In this document: one piece after another, positions 7,202 through 16,209 of the stretch
Layout of the letters: every line of letters starts with the position of its first letter
Numbering within the stretch: position 1 is the stretch's first letter
Origin: Hyphomonadaceae bacterium UBA5336
GTDB lineage: Bacteria; Pseudomonadota; Alphaproteobacteria; Caulobacterales; Hyphomonadaceae
Direction: 5' to 3'
DNA: 64,000 nt
NCBI GenBank assembly: GCA_002408125.1
Contig: DHQO01000008.1
Coordinates: forward strand, 1-64,000
Translations under genes and position numbers: made by a program
Notes under the pieces: generated by a model
What the model was told of the DNA's origin: nothing
The model's input: only the letters and a program-made list of their open reading frames with translations
Database searches by the model: none

Positions 7202-10200
7202 TTAGAACTGCTTGCGGATGGAGGCGTAGTAGTAGCGGCCCCGGGCCGAGTGCAGGTCGCCGAGATAGCCGTAGCTGGAGTCGGCAATCGGCGGGTCTTC
7301 GTTGGAGAAGTTGCGGATGCCGAACCGGAGACGCGTCCCGTCGAGAACATTGTCGAAATCCTCGAACGTGTACTGGCCGTAGATATTGCCATAGTACCAC
7401 TCGTCGACTTCCCAGGCCGTGCCATCGCTCAGCGTCGCGCTGGTGTCGAGCACCGAGCTGACATACTTGCCGAAGAAGCCCGCACCCCAGTTGCCATAGC
7501 GCCAGGTGGCCGAGGTCGAGACGCGCCATTCCGGGTTGCCATCGATGCGCAGGATGGAATTCGCGCCATCCACCACGAAGCCGGATGAGATCTCGCCGGC
7601 TTCCTGGGCGGCAATGATCGCGGCCGCTTCCGGCGAAGGATCCTGGTCGAAGGTCTGCAGGTTGGCGGCATTCACCGACCAGCGGAAATCGCCGAGCGGC
7701 GTGTCGTCGATATCGTAGATCAACGAGATGTCGAAGCCATCGATCGTACGCGGCAAGAGGTTCATATAGGCATCGTCGACGAACAGGATTTCGCCGACCG
7801 GATCGAGCCCGGTACCAGCAAAGTCGGCGATGTCATCGGCCGTCGGATCAGCGCGCACAACCAGCGGATTGGACGAGCCCTGCGTGCGCAGCAGATAATC
7901 GAGCGCGATCTGGTTGTCGTCGCCGAAAATGCCGACCACGCCTTCCTGCTCGATGTTCCAATAGTCCACCGTGAGGGTGAACACACCGAATTTCGGATCC
8001 CAGAAGTTCGGCATGAAGACAGCGCCGACGCTATAAGTCGTGTTCTCTTCCGGCTCCAGGTCTGATGAGCCTTCGCGCTGGGAGACCACCGACTGGCCGC
8101 GGCCGCAATCGTCGAAGGAGGCGATCCGGCCGGCGCGCAGGTCAGCTTCGCACTTGATATAGTCACTACGTGAATTGACCCGCTCGATCCCCTTTTCGTG
8201 GATCTGGATCAGGTTCGGCGCGCGGAAGCCTTCGGAATAGGAGCCGCGGAATTTCAACCAGTCGAACACCGTCCAGCCAAGAGCGGCCTTGGGCTTGATC
8301 ACCGAGCCGACATCGTCATAGCTCTCGCCGCGCACCGCCAGCTGCATGTCGAGATTCTGGACCAGCGGGATGTTCATGTCCGGCCCGACCAGCGGGATGG
8401 CAAGCTCGGCATAGGCCGAGCCGACGACACGGTCGCCCGAGGAGTCCGGGGTCGGGCTGGAGCCAAGCACATCGGAGCCGCTGAAACCGCCGCTGATGGG
8501 ATTGGTGAAAGTGATTGTTCCGTCCAGGCGCGGATCGCGGTCATCCTCATAGGATTCGTAGCGCACCTCTGTGCCGACCGCGATGCCGACATCCCCGCCC
8601 GGCAGGGAGAAGAGGTCCGGGCGTGACAGACGCAGGTCCCACATGCCGAGCTGGGTGGAATTTTCGCGTGTCACATCCACGACGAAGGAGTCGATGGTTG
8701 CTGCATCGCTCGGCGTGGCATCGCCGACATTCCAGTTGTTGAGATCGCCGCCATTGAACGGATTGTAGGCCTCGGGGGTTTCCAGCGCGAGGGCTTCCTG
8801 GAGCAGCGTGTTGGAAATCCGGTTGGTCTTGTCCTCGGTGTTGGCTTCCGACCAGACCAGTGCGCTCTCCCAGTCCCAGCCCTTGAAATTACCGCGCAGG
8901 CCGCCGAGCAGGCGGTAGCTGGAATTCTTCACATTGATCTCGCGCGCGCCGGCATCGACGAAGCGGTAGTCATTGATCAGGTTAGCCACGCCCTCATCGG
9001 GAATGTCGAGGCCTTCCAGGCGGTTCGGATTGGCCGAACCGTCGGAGAATGTGACCGGCCCGAACGGGTTCCAGTAATTGTTCGCCGGCACGATGATGTC
9101 GGCGCTGGTCAGCGAGGAGGCCGCCTCGCGCTGGGTGGTGTAGTCGGAGAGGTAGAGCCCGGCCTCGCCGAAGAATTCCACGCCATTGCCGAAATTGTGG
9201 TTGAGGAAGACAAAGCCGTTGAAGCGGTCATTGTCGCCATAAATCATCCGGTCGCCGGAGATGTTGTAGCGATAGTCGCGGTCTTCGCCTTCGGTGGAGT
9301 TCTGGGTGGAGTTGTCTGCGCACAGGCCATTGCCGAGATCGGCCACGCAGCCGGCCACCGTGTCGGGCTGAACATGCCAGTAATCGCCCGCCGAAGTGAT
9401 GCGGTTGCCGTTCTGGCTGACATAGTCGGTATAGCCATAGGTCTGGAATTCGCCCCAGGGGGAGTTGGTCGAGCGATTGTCCCAGTCGGTGTCGCCCTCG
9501 AAGGGCGTGCCCTCGACCAGGCCGCGCATGTCGTAATTTGCGGCGTAGTCGCGGTCAGTGGCAGGCATGCCCTCGCGCGATGTGAAGTCGAGTGCCACGG
9601 AAATATTGGTCTGGCCGTTATTGAAGTCCCGGCCCATGGTCAGCGAACCTTCCAGCTCACGCAGCTCGGTGCCTTCCGAGCCGCCATAGGTCAGCTCGGC
9701 GGTCACGCCATCGTAATTGTCGCGCAGGATGGTGTTGACCACGCCGCCCACCGCGTCGGTACCGTAAATGGCAGCCGCGCCGTCGCGCAGGACTTCAACC
9801 CGCCGCACGCCGCTGGTCGGGATGGAATTGGCGTTCACCGTGGTTACCGGCGTGAGGTTCTCGGTCTGGTAGCCGGGGTGATTGACCAGGCGCCGTCCGT
9901 TCAGGAGGACCAGCGTGTTGCCCGAGCCCAACGAGCGAAGGTTGACCGAGGCCACGTCGCCGCGCGCATCATTGATGCCGCCGTCGGTGCGCCCTTCATG
10001 GAAATTCACATCGCCCATTTGCGGGATCGAACGCAGCAATTCGTCGCCGGACATGGCGCCGACCGCGTCGATCGCATCGGCATCGAGCACGGTCACCGGC
10101 AGCGCGCCGGTGATGGACGATCCCTTGATCTGCGAGCCGACCACGACGACCGTGTCGAGCGTGCGGTCGACTTCTTCGTCGGTATTCTCGGTGGTGGTTG

Positions 10201-10279
10201 CATCCTGTGCCCATGCATGACCGGCGAAGACAGCAGCAGAAGCGAGCAGCGCGAGTTTGAACCTGAATTGATTGGTCAC
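7202..10279 (-). CDS. TonB-dependent outer-membrane receptor
   Basis: Predicted 1025-aa receptor. A signal peptide ends near AGHAWAQ (residue 25), then a TonB-box-like segment DTVVVVGSQIKG leads into the plug domain (VLLNGRRLVN, VEVLRDGAAAIYGTDAVGGVVN) and a long beta-barrel ending in aromatic KQF, the usual BamA signal. No carboxypeptidase-like extension is present. The start is GTG at 10279 behind GAGGGGAAG. Size and motifs match the receptor class of caulobacterial and sphingomonad relatives that takes up peptides, sugars or aromatics rather than small siderophore receptors. Its position ahead of a deacylase, symporter and GGT suggests an amino-acid-derived or peptidic ligand; this is inference. 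Confidence 0.9.
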   Translation of the reverse strand: MTNQFRFKLALLASAAVFAGHAWAQDATTTENTDEEVDRTLDTVVVVGSQIKGSSITGALPVTVLDADAIDAVGAMSGDELLRSIPQMGDVNFHEGRTDGGINDARGDVASVNLRSLGSGNTLVLLNGRRLVNHPGYQTENLTPVTTVNANSIPTSGVRRVEVLRDGAAAIYGTDAVGGVVNTILRDNYDGVTAELTYGGSEGTELRELEGSLTMGRDFNNGQTNISVALDFTSREGMPATDRDYAANYDMRGLVEGTPFEGDTDWDNRSTNSPWGEFQTYGYTDYVSQNGNRITSAGDYWHVQPDTVAGCVADLGNGLCADNSTQNSTEGEDRDYRYNISGDRMIYGDNDRFNGFVFLNHNFGNGVEFFGEAGLYLSDYTTQREAASSLTSADIIVPANNYWNPFGPVTFSDGSANPNRLEGLDIPDEGVANLINDYRFVDAGAREINVKNSSYRLLGGLRGNFKGWDWESALVWSEANTEDKTNRISNTLLQEALALETPEAYNPFNGGDLNNWNVGDATPSDAATIDSFVVDVTRENSTQLGMWDLRLSRPDLFSLPGGDVGIAVGTEVRYESYEDDRDPRLDGTITFTNPISGGFSGSDVLGSSPTPDSSGDRVVGSAYAELAIPLVGPDMNIPLVQNLDMQLAVRGESYDDVGSVIKPKAALGWTVFDWLKFRGSYSEGFRAPNLIQIHEKGIERVNSRSDYIKCEADLRAGRIASFDDCGRGQSVVSQREGSSDLEPEENTTYSVGAVFMPNFWDPKFGVFTLTVDYWNIEQEGVVGIFGDDNQIALDYLLRTQGSSNPLVVRADPTADDIADFAGTGLDPVGEILFVDDAYMNLLPRTIDGFDISLIYDIDDTPLGDFRWSVNAANLQTFDQDPSPEAAAIIAAQEAGEISSGFVVDGANSILRIDGNPEWRVSTSATWRYGNWGAGFFGKYVSSVLDTSATLSDGTAWEVDEWYYGNIYGQYTFEDFDNVLDGTRLRFGIRNFSNEDPPIADSSYGYLGDLHSARGRYYYASIRKQF

Positions 10280-10397
10280 GATGACTTCCCCTCAATCGTT
10301 GACATTCCCAGCACGCTCCGGCGCACCGCAACACTATTGTCATAATGCACGGACCGGACTTGCAACGATTGAGCATTCCCGAGGGTATAACCTAACG
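10280..10397 (-). promoter_or_regulatory. leader region of the TonB receptor operon with a perfect inverted repeat
   Basis: The 118 bases between lysR and the receptor contain CTCAATCGTTG (10291-10301) and its exact reverse complement CAACGATTGAG (10363-10373). Each arm is itself a CAA-N3-TTG dyad, and on the + strand CATTCCC follows within one base of both. The arm nearest the gene abuts the ribosome site. They could be two binding sites for the adjacent LysR protein about 70 bp apart, or the two strands of an RNA stem with a 61-nt loop that would sit next to the ribosome site. Confidence 0.45.
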
Positions 10398-11312
10398 CTA
10401 TGGATAGGGCGATGAGGACAAGTCGGCCAGGACATCGCGCATATGCTCCAGGAAGGCTTGGATCAGCTCGTTGTTTTCCTGGTCTTCCGACACAAGTCCG
10501 AAGACCGGATAGCGGATCGGATCGGTAAACCGATAGATGTTGATATTGTCATCGCCGAGGTGCCGCGCGGTGAAACTGTCGATCACCGACACGCCCATTC
10601 CGCGTGTCACGAAAGACAGCGCTACGTAATAGGTGCGAGCGATCACAACTTCGCGCGGCACCACGCCGGCCTGGGCCAGACGACGTGTGAGCAAATCGCC
10701 GGACGGTCCACTGTCGCGCAGACCGATAAAATCGCGGTCATGGACCACGCTGATATCAACGCGCTGATTGTCCGGCCCCAGACGATCATCCCGGGTCACG
10801 AGGACAAGTTCACCGCTGCCAAGCTCATGTGCCCTGACGCGCGAGTTCGCAGGCGCACTATAACCTATGGCGATATCACACCCCCTGTCGAGGATGGTTC
10901 CGACCACCTCGCGGGTGTGGATCGTGTCCACCTCGAAGGTCACCGCATCATTCTTTGCATGAAAGCTCGTGATCGTTTCCGGCACCACATTGAAGCCGAG
11001 CGAGGGCAGCGAGGCGATACGGAGATGGCCGGCCTTCCGGCCACGAATATTGTTGGCCATCTGGTTAAGTGAGAGGACGTGGCCGTAGACTTCCTCGACC
11101 TTCTCGAACAGTTCCAGCGCAGCCGGCGTCGCCTTCAGCCGGCCCTTGTGGCGCTCGAAGAGATTATAGCCCAGCCGGTCCTCGGCATGGCGCAGCACCT
11201 TGCTGACGGAAGGCTGGGAAACATTCAGCTCGCGGGCAGCCGCGCTGATCGATCCGCATCTGAAGACCGAATAGAATATCTCAATGTGGCGCAGGCGCAG
11301 GGGTGTGTACAT
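10398..11312 (-). CDS. LysR-family transcriptional regulator
   Basis: Predicted 304-aa regulator with an N-terminal winged helix-turn-helix (LRHIEIFYSVFRCGSISAAARELNVSQPSVSKVLRHAEDRLG, described by residues 5-47) and a C-terminal periplasmic-binding-like effector domain. Start at ATG 11312 matches the usual LysR N-terminus; a GTG at 11330 preceded by GGAG is an alternative. It lies immediately upstream of, and in the same direction as, the TonB receptor operon. LysR proteins usually control adjacent genes, so a role in sensing an amino-acid-like ligand for this island is likely but not shown. Confidence 0.87.
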   Translation of the reverse strand: MYTPLRLRHIEIFYSVFRCGSISAAARELNVSQPSVSKVLRHAEDRLGYNLFERHKGRLKATPAALELFEKVEEVYGHVLSLNQMANNIRGRKAGHLRIASLPSLGFNVVPETITSFHAKNDAVTFEVDTIHTREVVGTILDRGCDIAIGYSAPANSRVRAHELGSGELVLVTRDDRLGPDNQRVDISVVHDRDFIGLRDSGPSGDLLTRRLAQAGVVPREVVIARTYYVALSFVTRGMGVSVIDSFTARHLGDDNINIYRFTDPIRYPVFGLVSEDQENNELIQAFLEHMRDVLADLSSSPYP

Positions 11313-11366
11313 GGGCGCAGAGGCATACACACTCCGTGGCCGGAGGGAAACTGGCCGATAGCGGCC

Positions 11367-12716
11367 TCAATAGCCTCCGCCCAGGGCGACATAGAGATTG
11401 ATCGCCGATGTCAGCCGATCAAGCCGGCCCTGCACGACATTGTCCGAGGCGTCAAAATAGGTCTGCTGGGCATTGAGCAGCGTGGTGAGATCGGCCGTGC
11501 CGACCCGGTAGCGCAACTCGGCAGCCTCCAGCGCATCGCCCGCGGCATCGCGCGCAACCAGGAGCTGGCTTTCGCGCGCCGAGCTGGCCTCGACCGATTT
11601 CAGGCTGACATCCACATCGCGCAGGGCGTTGAGGATGGCCTGGCGGTAGCCTGCAAGCTGCGCCTCACGCCGCGCCTCTGCCCCTTCCAGCTGGCCCTCC
11701 AGACGCCCGCCGGAGAAGATTACCTGTGAGAGCGAGGCTGACAGCGAGCCGACCGGATCGGCTCCGGTATCGATCGCCGCCGACAGGCCGGCGCCGAGAT
11801 CGATGCTGGGGAAGAAGGCCGCGCGGGCTGCGTCCAGGCTGGCATTGGCACCGCGCAGGCTGGCCTCGGCGCGCATCAGGTCCGGCCGGCGGAGCAAGAG
11901 GTCGGATGGCAGGCCCGGATCGGCCTCCGGCAAATGGATCGCCAGCACATCCTCTATCGGGGCAGCATAGCCCTGTGGCGTACGCCCGAGCAGGATGGCA
12001 AGCGCAGTTTCGAGGCTGGTGATCTGTGCCTCGATCTGCGGGATGCGGGCGCGGGCATTGGCGAGCTGGGCCTCCTGGCTGGAGACATCGAAGCCGGAAA
12101 TCGCCCCGGCGCGGTAACGCACCTGAACGATCTCGAAGATGCGCTCGGAAATTTCCAGATTCTGCTGGGCGACCCTGAGCTGTTCGCGTGCGCCGAGCAG
12201 GGAGAAATAGGTCGAGGCGACATCCGATTGCACTGTCAGCTCCAGCGCGCGCTGGTCGAACTGAGCTGCATCCAGACTGGCTACGGAGCTGCGCCGGCTG
12301 GCATCATTCGCACCGAAGAGATCCAGCTGGTAGGAGGCCGACAGCCGCGCACTGGAGGAGATATCGTCCAGCCCGCCTTCGGTGTTGGACGAAGACGACA
12401 GCCCTCCACTGGCCTGCGGCAGGAAGCCGGCATTGGTCACCTTCAGCGCCGCACGGGCCGCTTCCACCGAGGCCACGCCCTGGGCCAGCGACTGGTTCGC
12501 CTCCAGCGCTTCGGAGACCAGCCCGTCCAGCGCCGCCGTCTCGAAGCCAGCCCACCAGGCCGCTTCGGGGGCCTGCAAGTCTGCGATGTCGCCGGCATAG
12601 TCGTACTCCGCCGGCAGCGTCACGCCGTGGGCGGTGTCCTCGGTCGGCTTCACCAGCGTGGTGCAGGCCGACAGGGTCAGCAGCGAGGACGCAAGAAGAA
12701 CTGCTCTGATCATCAT
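11367..12716 (-). CDS. RND/MacAB-type efflux outer-membrane lipoprotein (NodT family, TolC-like)
   Basis: Predicted 449-aa outer-membrane factor. An N-terminal lipoprotein signal ends at LSAC (Cys18). Two tandem OEP repeats of long coiled-coil helices follow, with typical phrases SYQLDLFG, RYRAGAISGFDVSSQEAQLA, LLLRRPDLMRAEASLRGANA and RYRVGTADLTTLLNAQQ. It would form the trimeric channel of a tripartite pump. It starts directly after the macB stop (TAG then ATG, no gap), so it is the third gene of the macA-macB-nodT operon. Confidence 0.92.
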   Translation of the reverse strand: MMIRAVLLASSLLTLSACTTLVKPTEDTAHGVTLPAEYDYAGDIADLQAPEAAWWAGFETAALDGLVSEALEANQSLAQGVASVEAARAALKVTNAGFLPQASGGLSSSSNTEGGLDDISSSARLSASYQLDLFGANDASRRSSVASLDAAQFDQRALELTVQSDVASTYFSLLGAREQLRVAQQNLEISERIFEIVQVRYRAGAISGFDVSSQEAQLANARARIPQIEAQITSLETALAILLGRTPQGYAAPIEDVLAIHLPEADPGLPSDLLLRRPDLMRAEASLRGANASLDAARAAFFPSIDLGAGLSAAIDTGADPVGSLSASLSQVIFSGGRLEGQLEGAEARREAQLAGYRQAILNALRDVDVSLKSVEASSARESQLLVARDAAGDALEAAELRYRVGTADLTTLLNAQQTYFDASDNVVQGRLDRLTSAINLYVALGGGY

Positions 12717-14660
12717 CTACTCCGAGGACAAGGCGGCGACCGGATCGAGGCGCGAGGCCTTGCGCGCCGGCAGGAGACCGAAGACGAGGCCGGTCACGAG
12801 CGCCGAGGTGAAGGCGAGCACTGCCGGCAGCGTGGTCACCGCAATGGTCATCCCGCTCTGGGCGAGGATGAAGCACACTGCAAAGCCAATAAGCACACCG
12901 GCCACACCGCCCAGCCCTCCGACCACCAGCGCCTCGACCACGAACTGGATGAGAATGTCGGATCGGCGTGCCCCGGTGGCCATGCGCACGCCGATCTCTC
13001 TTGTGCGTTCCGACACACTGACCAGCATGATGTTCATCACCCCGATCCCGCCAACCAGCAGCGAAATCGACGCCACCGAACCGAGCAGGATAGAGAAGGA
13101 ATTCTGGGTTTCCTGCACCGACTCCAGGATCGTAGCGGTGTTGCGAAGCTGGAAATCTTCCGTGCCATGGCGCGCCAGGAGGAGGCTCGTCGCCTCGGCC
13201 TGGGTCTCATCGACAATGTCGGTATCGTCCACCGCAATGGTGATGGAAGACAGATAGTTCTGACCGAACAGGCGCATCATGCCGGTGGTGATCGGCACGA
13301 GGGCAACATCGTCCTGGTCCTGGCCCCAGGAACTCGCTCCGCGCTCCTCCAGAATGCCGGCGACCTCGAAGGGGGCCCCGCCGAGGAAGACATACTGGCC
13401 GACCGCGCTTTCAATATCGTCGAACAGGTTGCCGGCCGTCGTTGTTCCAAGCACCACGGCCCCGACGCGCCGGTCCATATCGTCGGCGGTGAAGAAGGTG
13501 CCGTATTTCAGGCCGCGCTTCTGGGCAATCGGCCAGTCCTGGGAGGTTCCCTCGACACTGCTGCGATAGTCATTGCTGCCGACCCGCAGCGTTGCACTGC
13601 TCGATCGCGAGGGAACGGCTGCGAGCACATTGTCCAGCTCGCCGAGCGCCTCAACATCCTGCAGGGTCAGGGTGGCAATGGCGTCGCCCCGCATGCGCGT
13701 GCCCGGTGCGCCCGGCCGCACGAACAGCAGGTTCGCGCCCATGGATTCAAAGCGCGCCATCACTTCCTGCTGGCTGCCCTGACCGATCGCCAGCATGGCG
13801 ACCACGGCGGCCACGCCAATGATCACACCCAGCAGGGTAAGCGCGGTGCGGAAGAGGTTCGCCCGCAATGAGCGGAAGGCCATCTTCACCGACTCAAGCA
13901 CCTGCACGATCGGCGAGGGCCCCTTGCGGGAATAGCGATAGGCCTCGTCGGGTGCCTTGGCCGCACTGGCGCGCCCGGAATCCGACACCACCCTGCCGTC
14001 GCGCAGCTCGATCATGCGGTCGGCGCGCTCTGCCACCTTGGCATCATGGGTGATGAGAATGATGGTGCGGCCAGAGGCGTGCAGGTCTTCCAGCAGGTTG
14101 AGCAGCTCGGCACTGGAGCCGGAATCGAGCGCGCCGGTTGGCTCGTCGGCGAGGATCACCTCGGCATCGTTGACCAGGGCCCGCGCCACGGCGACCCGCT
14201 GCTGCTGGCCACCCGAGAGCTGGCCGGGCGTGTGGCCCAGGCGCTCGCCAAGGCCCAGCCGGCCCAGCAACTCAGCCGATTTCTCGCGCCGTTCTTCCAG
14301 ATTAAGACCGGCATAGACTGCCGGTATCTCGACATTCTCAGACGCCGACAGGCTGGCGAGCAGATTGTAGCGCTGGAAGATGAAGCCGAAGGTCTGGCGC
14401 CGCAGGGCGGCAAGCTCATCGGCGTCCAGCGCGCTGACATCCTGGCCACGCACCTCATAGGATCCGCCAGTCGGCCGGTCGAGGCAGCCGAGAATGTTCA
14501 TCAGGGTCGACTTGCCCGACCCGGACTGGCCGACAATCGCGACGAACTCGCCGGCATGCACCTCAATCGAGACACCATCGAGCGCGTGCACGGCTGTCTC
14601 GCCCGAGCCATAAATCCGCTGGACCTGCTCGAGTTTCAGCAGGGGAGAAGAGGGTGTCAT
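12717..14660 (-). CDS. macB: MacB-type ABC transporter, fused ATPase and permease
   Basis: Predicted 647-aa inner-membrane protein that would export a macrolide, peptide, lipid or toxin in ATP-driven fashion. The N-terminal ATPase has Walker A GQSGSGKST (near 43), Q-loop in FGFIFQRYNLL, signature LSGGQQQRVAVARAL and Walker B VILADEPTGALD. A transmembrane helix follows near residue 275 (LLGVIIGVAAVVAML), then a large periplasmic domain and three C-terminal helices of the FtsX fold. Length and layout match E. coli MacB. It follows macA by 7 bases and abuts the outer-membrane factor gene. Confidence 0.94.
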   Translation of the reverse strand: MTPSSPLLKLEQVQRIYGSGETAVHALDGVSIEVHAGEFVAIVGQSGSGKSTLMNILGCLDRPTGGSYEVRGQDVSALDADELAALRRQTFGFIFQRYNLLASLSASENVEIPAVYAGLNLEERREKSAELLGRLGLGERLGHTPGQLSGGQQQRVAVARALVNDAEVILADEPTGALDSGSSAELLNLLEDLHASGRTIILITHDAKVAERADRMIELRDGRVVSDSGRASAAKAPDEAYRYSRKGPSPIVQVLESVKMAFRSLRANLFRTALTLLGVIIGVAAVVAMLAIGQGSQQEVMARFESMGANLLFVRPGAPGTRMRGDAIATLTLQDVEALGELDNVLAAVPSRSSSATLRVGSNDYRSSVEGTSQDWPIAQKRGLKYGTFFTADDMDRRVGAVVLGTTTAGNLFDDIESAVGQYVFLGGAPFEVAGILEERGASSWGQDQDDVALVPITTGMMRLFGQNYLSSITIAVDDTDIVDETQAEATSLLLARHGTEDFQLRNTATILESVQETQNSFSILLGSVASISLLVGGIGVMNIMLVSVSERTREIGVRMATGARRSDILIQFVVEALVVGGLGGVAGVLIGFAVCFILAQSGMTIAVTTLPAVLAFTSALVTGLVFGLLPARKASRLDPVAALSSE

Positions 14661-14667
14661 GGGCCGC

Positions 14668-16011
14668 CTACCTGAACCTCGGCGCCGGCCTCATGCCACC
14701 GCGCTGCAGCCCCGACATGGCAGGCATTGCCCCCTGGCTTGTCCCAGTCACAACGGTTTCGCCCGGCTCCAGACCGTAGAGGATCTCTGCCTGCGTGCGG
14801 GTCTTCAGTCCGACCAGGACCGGGCGCGGCACCGGACCGCCCTCACCTTCCATCACCAGCACCATCCCCATTTCCGCATCGGGATGTGCCTCGCGCGCGG
14901 CGCGGAAGCCATCGCGGCGATCATTGGCAGGACGCCCTGGCGCGCCGGCCGCCGGCGTGCTCGCTTCGGCTTGCATGAAGCCCCCGCGCCGCTCTCCGCC
15001 TTCACCCGAACTCGCCATGGGCGCGCCGCTGCCCTGGCGCCCGGCCGGGACCGACTGCAGCGCCGTGATCGGCACCAGGACGGCATCCTTTGCAGAGCCG
15101 ACAACGAAGAAAACCTGCGCCGTCATTTCCGGCTTCAGCCGACCGGAAGGATTGTCGATATCCAGAAGCGCCTTGTAGAGCACAACATCATTGAGCACTT
15201 CCGGGGTCGGCAGCACCTGCCGCACCTCGGTCTCCCAGCGGCGATTGGAATCGCCAAGCGTCGTGAACCAGGCCTGCTGGTGCTCCTCGATCCGCATGAC
15301 ATCGGCTTCGGACACATCGGCTTCCACCGTCATCACGGAGAGATCGGCGATTGCGAGGATGGTCGGCGCGGTCTGGTTAGCGTTCAGGGTCTGGCCTTCT
15401 GTGGCCTCCAGCGAGATCACCGTGCCGGCAATCGGGGCGTAGATCTTGGTGAACTCCAGTTCGGCAATGTCGGCCTGGAGGGTGGAGGTCTGGCGCGCGA
15501 TCTGGGCATCGATGGCTTCCAGCCGGCCCTGGGCAATGGCAAAGCTTGCCTGCGCGGACTCGTAATCGGCGCGCGCGAGCGCATCAGCATCGAACAGCAT
15601 CTGCGCGCGGTCGGCTTCCGCCTCGGCCAGATCCAGCGTTGCCTGCTGCTGCTTGCGGCTGGCCTGCAGCTCGCGCAGCTGGGCGCGGTTGGCCTCCACG
15701 CTCGTCATGGCAATGGTGGCATCGATCTGGGCCAGCAGGTCGCCGACCTCGACATGATCGCCCACCTCGACAAGCAGCTCTTCAAGCTGGCCGGAGACCT
15801 GCGCACCGACAGACACGGTTTCCTTCGGCGTGACCGTTCCGGCCGCCGATATGGTGACCTCGATATCGCCGCGCATGACCTCGGCAGTCTGATAGGTCAG
15901 CGCCTGCTCGCCGGGATTGAGCCGGTGCCAGGCATACCCGGCCACGGCCAGGGCGCACACGCCCAGCGCAATCAGCTTCCACCGCCGGAGGAAAAAGGGT
16001 GATTTCTTCAT
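14668..16011 (-). CDS. macA: MacA-type periplasmic adaptor (membrane fusion protein)
   Basis: Predicted 447-aa HlyD-family adaptor with one N-terminal membrane anchor (about residues 11-28). The first biotinyl-lipoyl half motif is GTVTPKETVSVGAQVSGQLEEL, then a coiled-coil hairpin (about 95-180), the second half motif IYAPIAGTVISLEATEGQTL, a beta-barrel and a membrane-proximal domain. The first gene of the macAB-nodT operon. An insertion rich in Gly, Arg, Ala and Pro at about residues 330-385 (AGRQGSGAPM to RREAHP-like sequence) is not part of the core fold. A 16-bp dyad lies just upstream and may be its operator. Confidence 0.92.
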   Translation of the reverse strand: MKKSPFFLRRWKLIALGVCALAVAGYAWHRLNPGEQALTYQTAEVMRGDIEVTISAAGTVTPKETVSVGAQVSGQLEELLVEVGDHVEVGDLLAQIDATIAMTSVEANRAQLRELQASRKQQQATLDLAEAEADRAQMLFDADALARADYESAQASFAIAQGRLEAIDAQIARQTSTLQADIAELEFTKIYAPIAGTVISLEATEGQTLNANQTAPTILAIADLSVMTVEADVSEADVMRIEEHQQAWFTTLGDSNRRWETEVRQVLPTPEVLNDVVLYKALLDIDNPSGRLKPEMTAQVFFVVGSAKDAVLVPITALQSVPAGRQGSGAPMASSGEGGERRGGFMQAEASTPAAGAPGRPANDRRDGFRAAREAHPDAEMGMVLVMEGEGGPVPRPVLVGLKTRTQAEILYGLEPGETVVTGTSQGAMPAMSGLQRGGMRPAPRFR

Positions 16012-16033
16012 CTTACCTGCTTGGCCAAGTTCA

Positions 16034-16049
16034 GTTTCATTCTTGAAAC
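16034..16049. promoter_or_regulatory. perfect dyad GTTTCA-N4-TGAAAC upstream of macA
   Basis: Sequence GTTTCATTCTTGAAAC is a perfect 6-bp dyad with a 4-base spacer. It ends 23 bases upstream of the macA ATG on the other strand and lies in the macA-mntP divergent region. Position and shape fit an operator for a TetR- or MarR-like repressor, but no such regulator is encoded next to it. Confidence 0.45.
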
Positions 16050-16209
16050 GGATCGATCGTCCGGCTCCGTCGCACTCTACTACACAAACTGCAATGAACA
16101 GGCCGTGACGAAGAAGCTGTCATGTGTTCAATGCCCTGATTTCCATCGCCTGCTTGGAAGTCCGCCCGATCTCCTCTACTGGCCGAACCTTCAATTGCCG
16201 GAGCATCCC

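Noticed and set aside
11934..13871. 645-aa open frame antisense to macB and nodT
   Set aside because: Shadow frame caused by high GC at third positions, with no domain.
16050..16209. Possible yybP-ykoY manganese riboswitch upstream of mntP
   Set aside because: The conserved paired elements of that riboswitch are not visible; only the macA-side dyad is clear.
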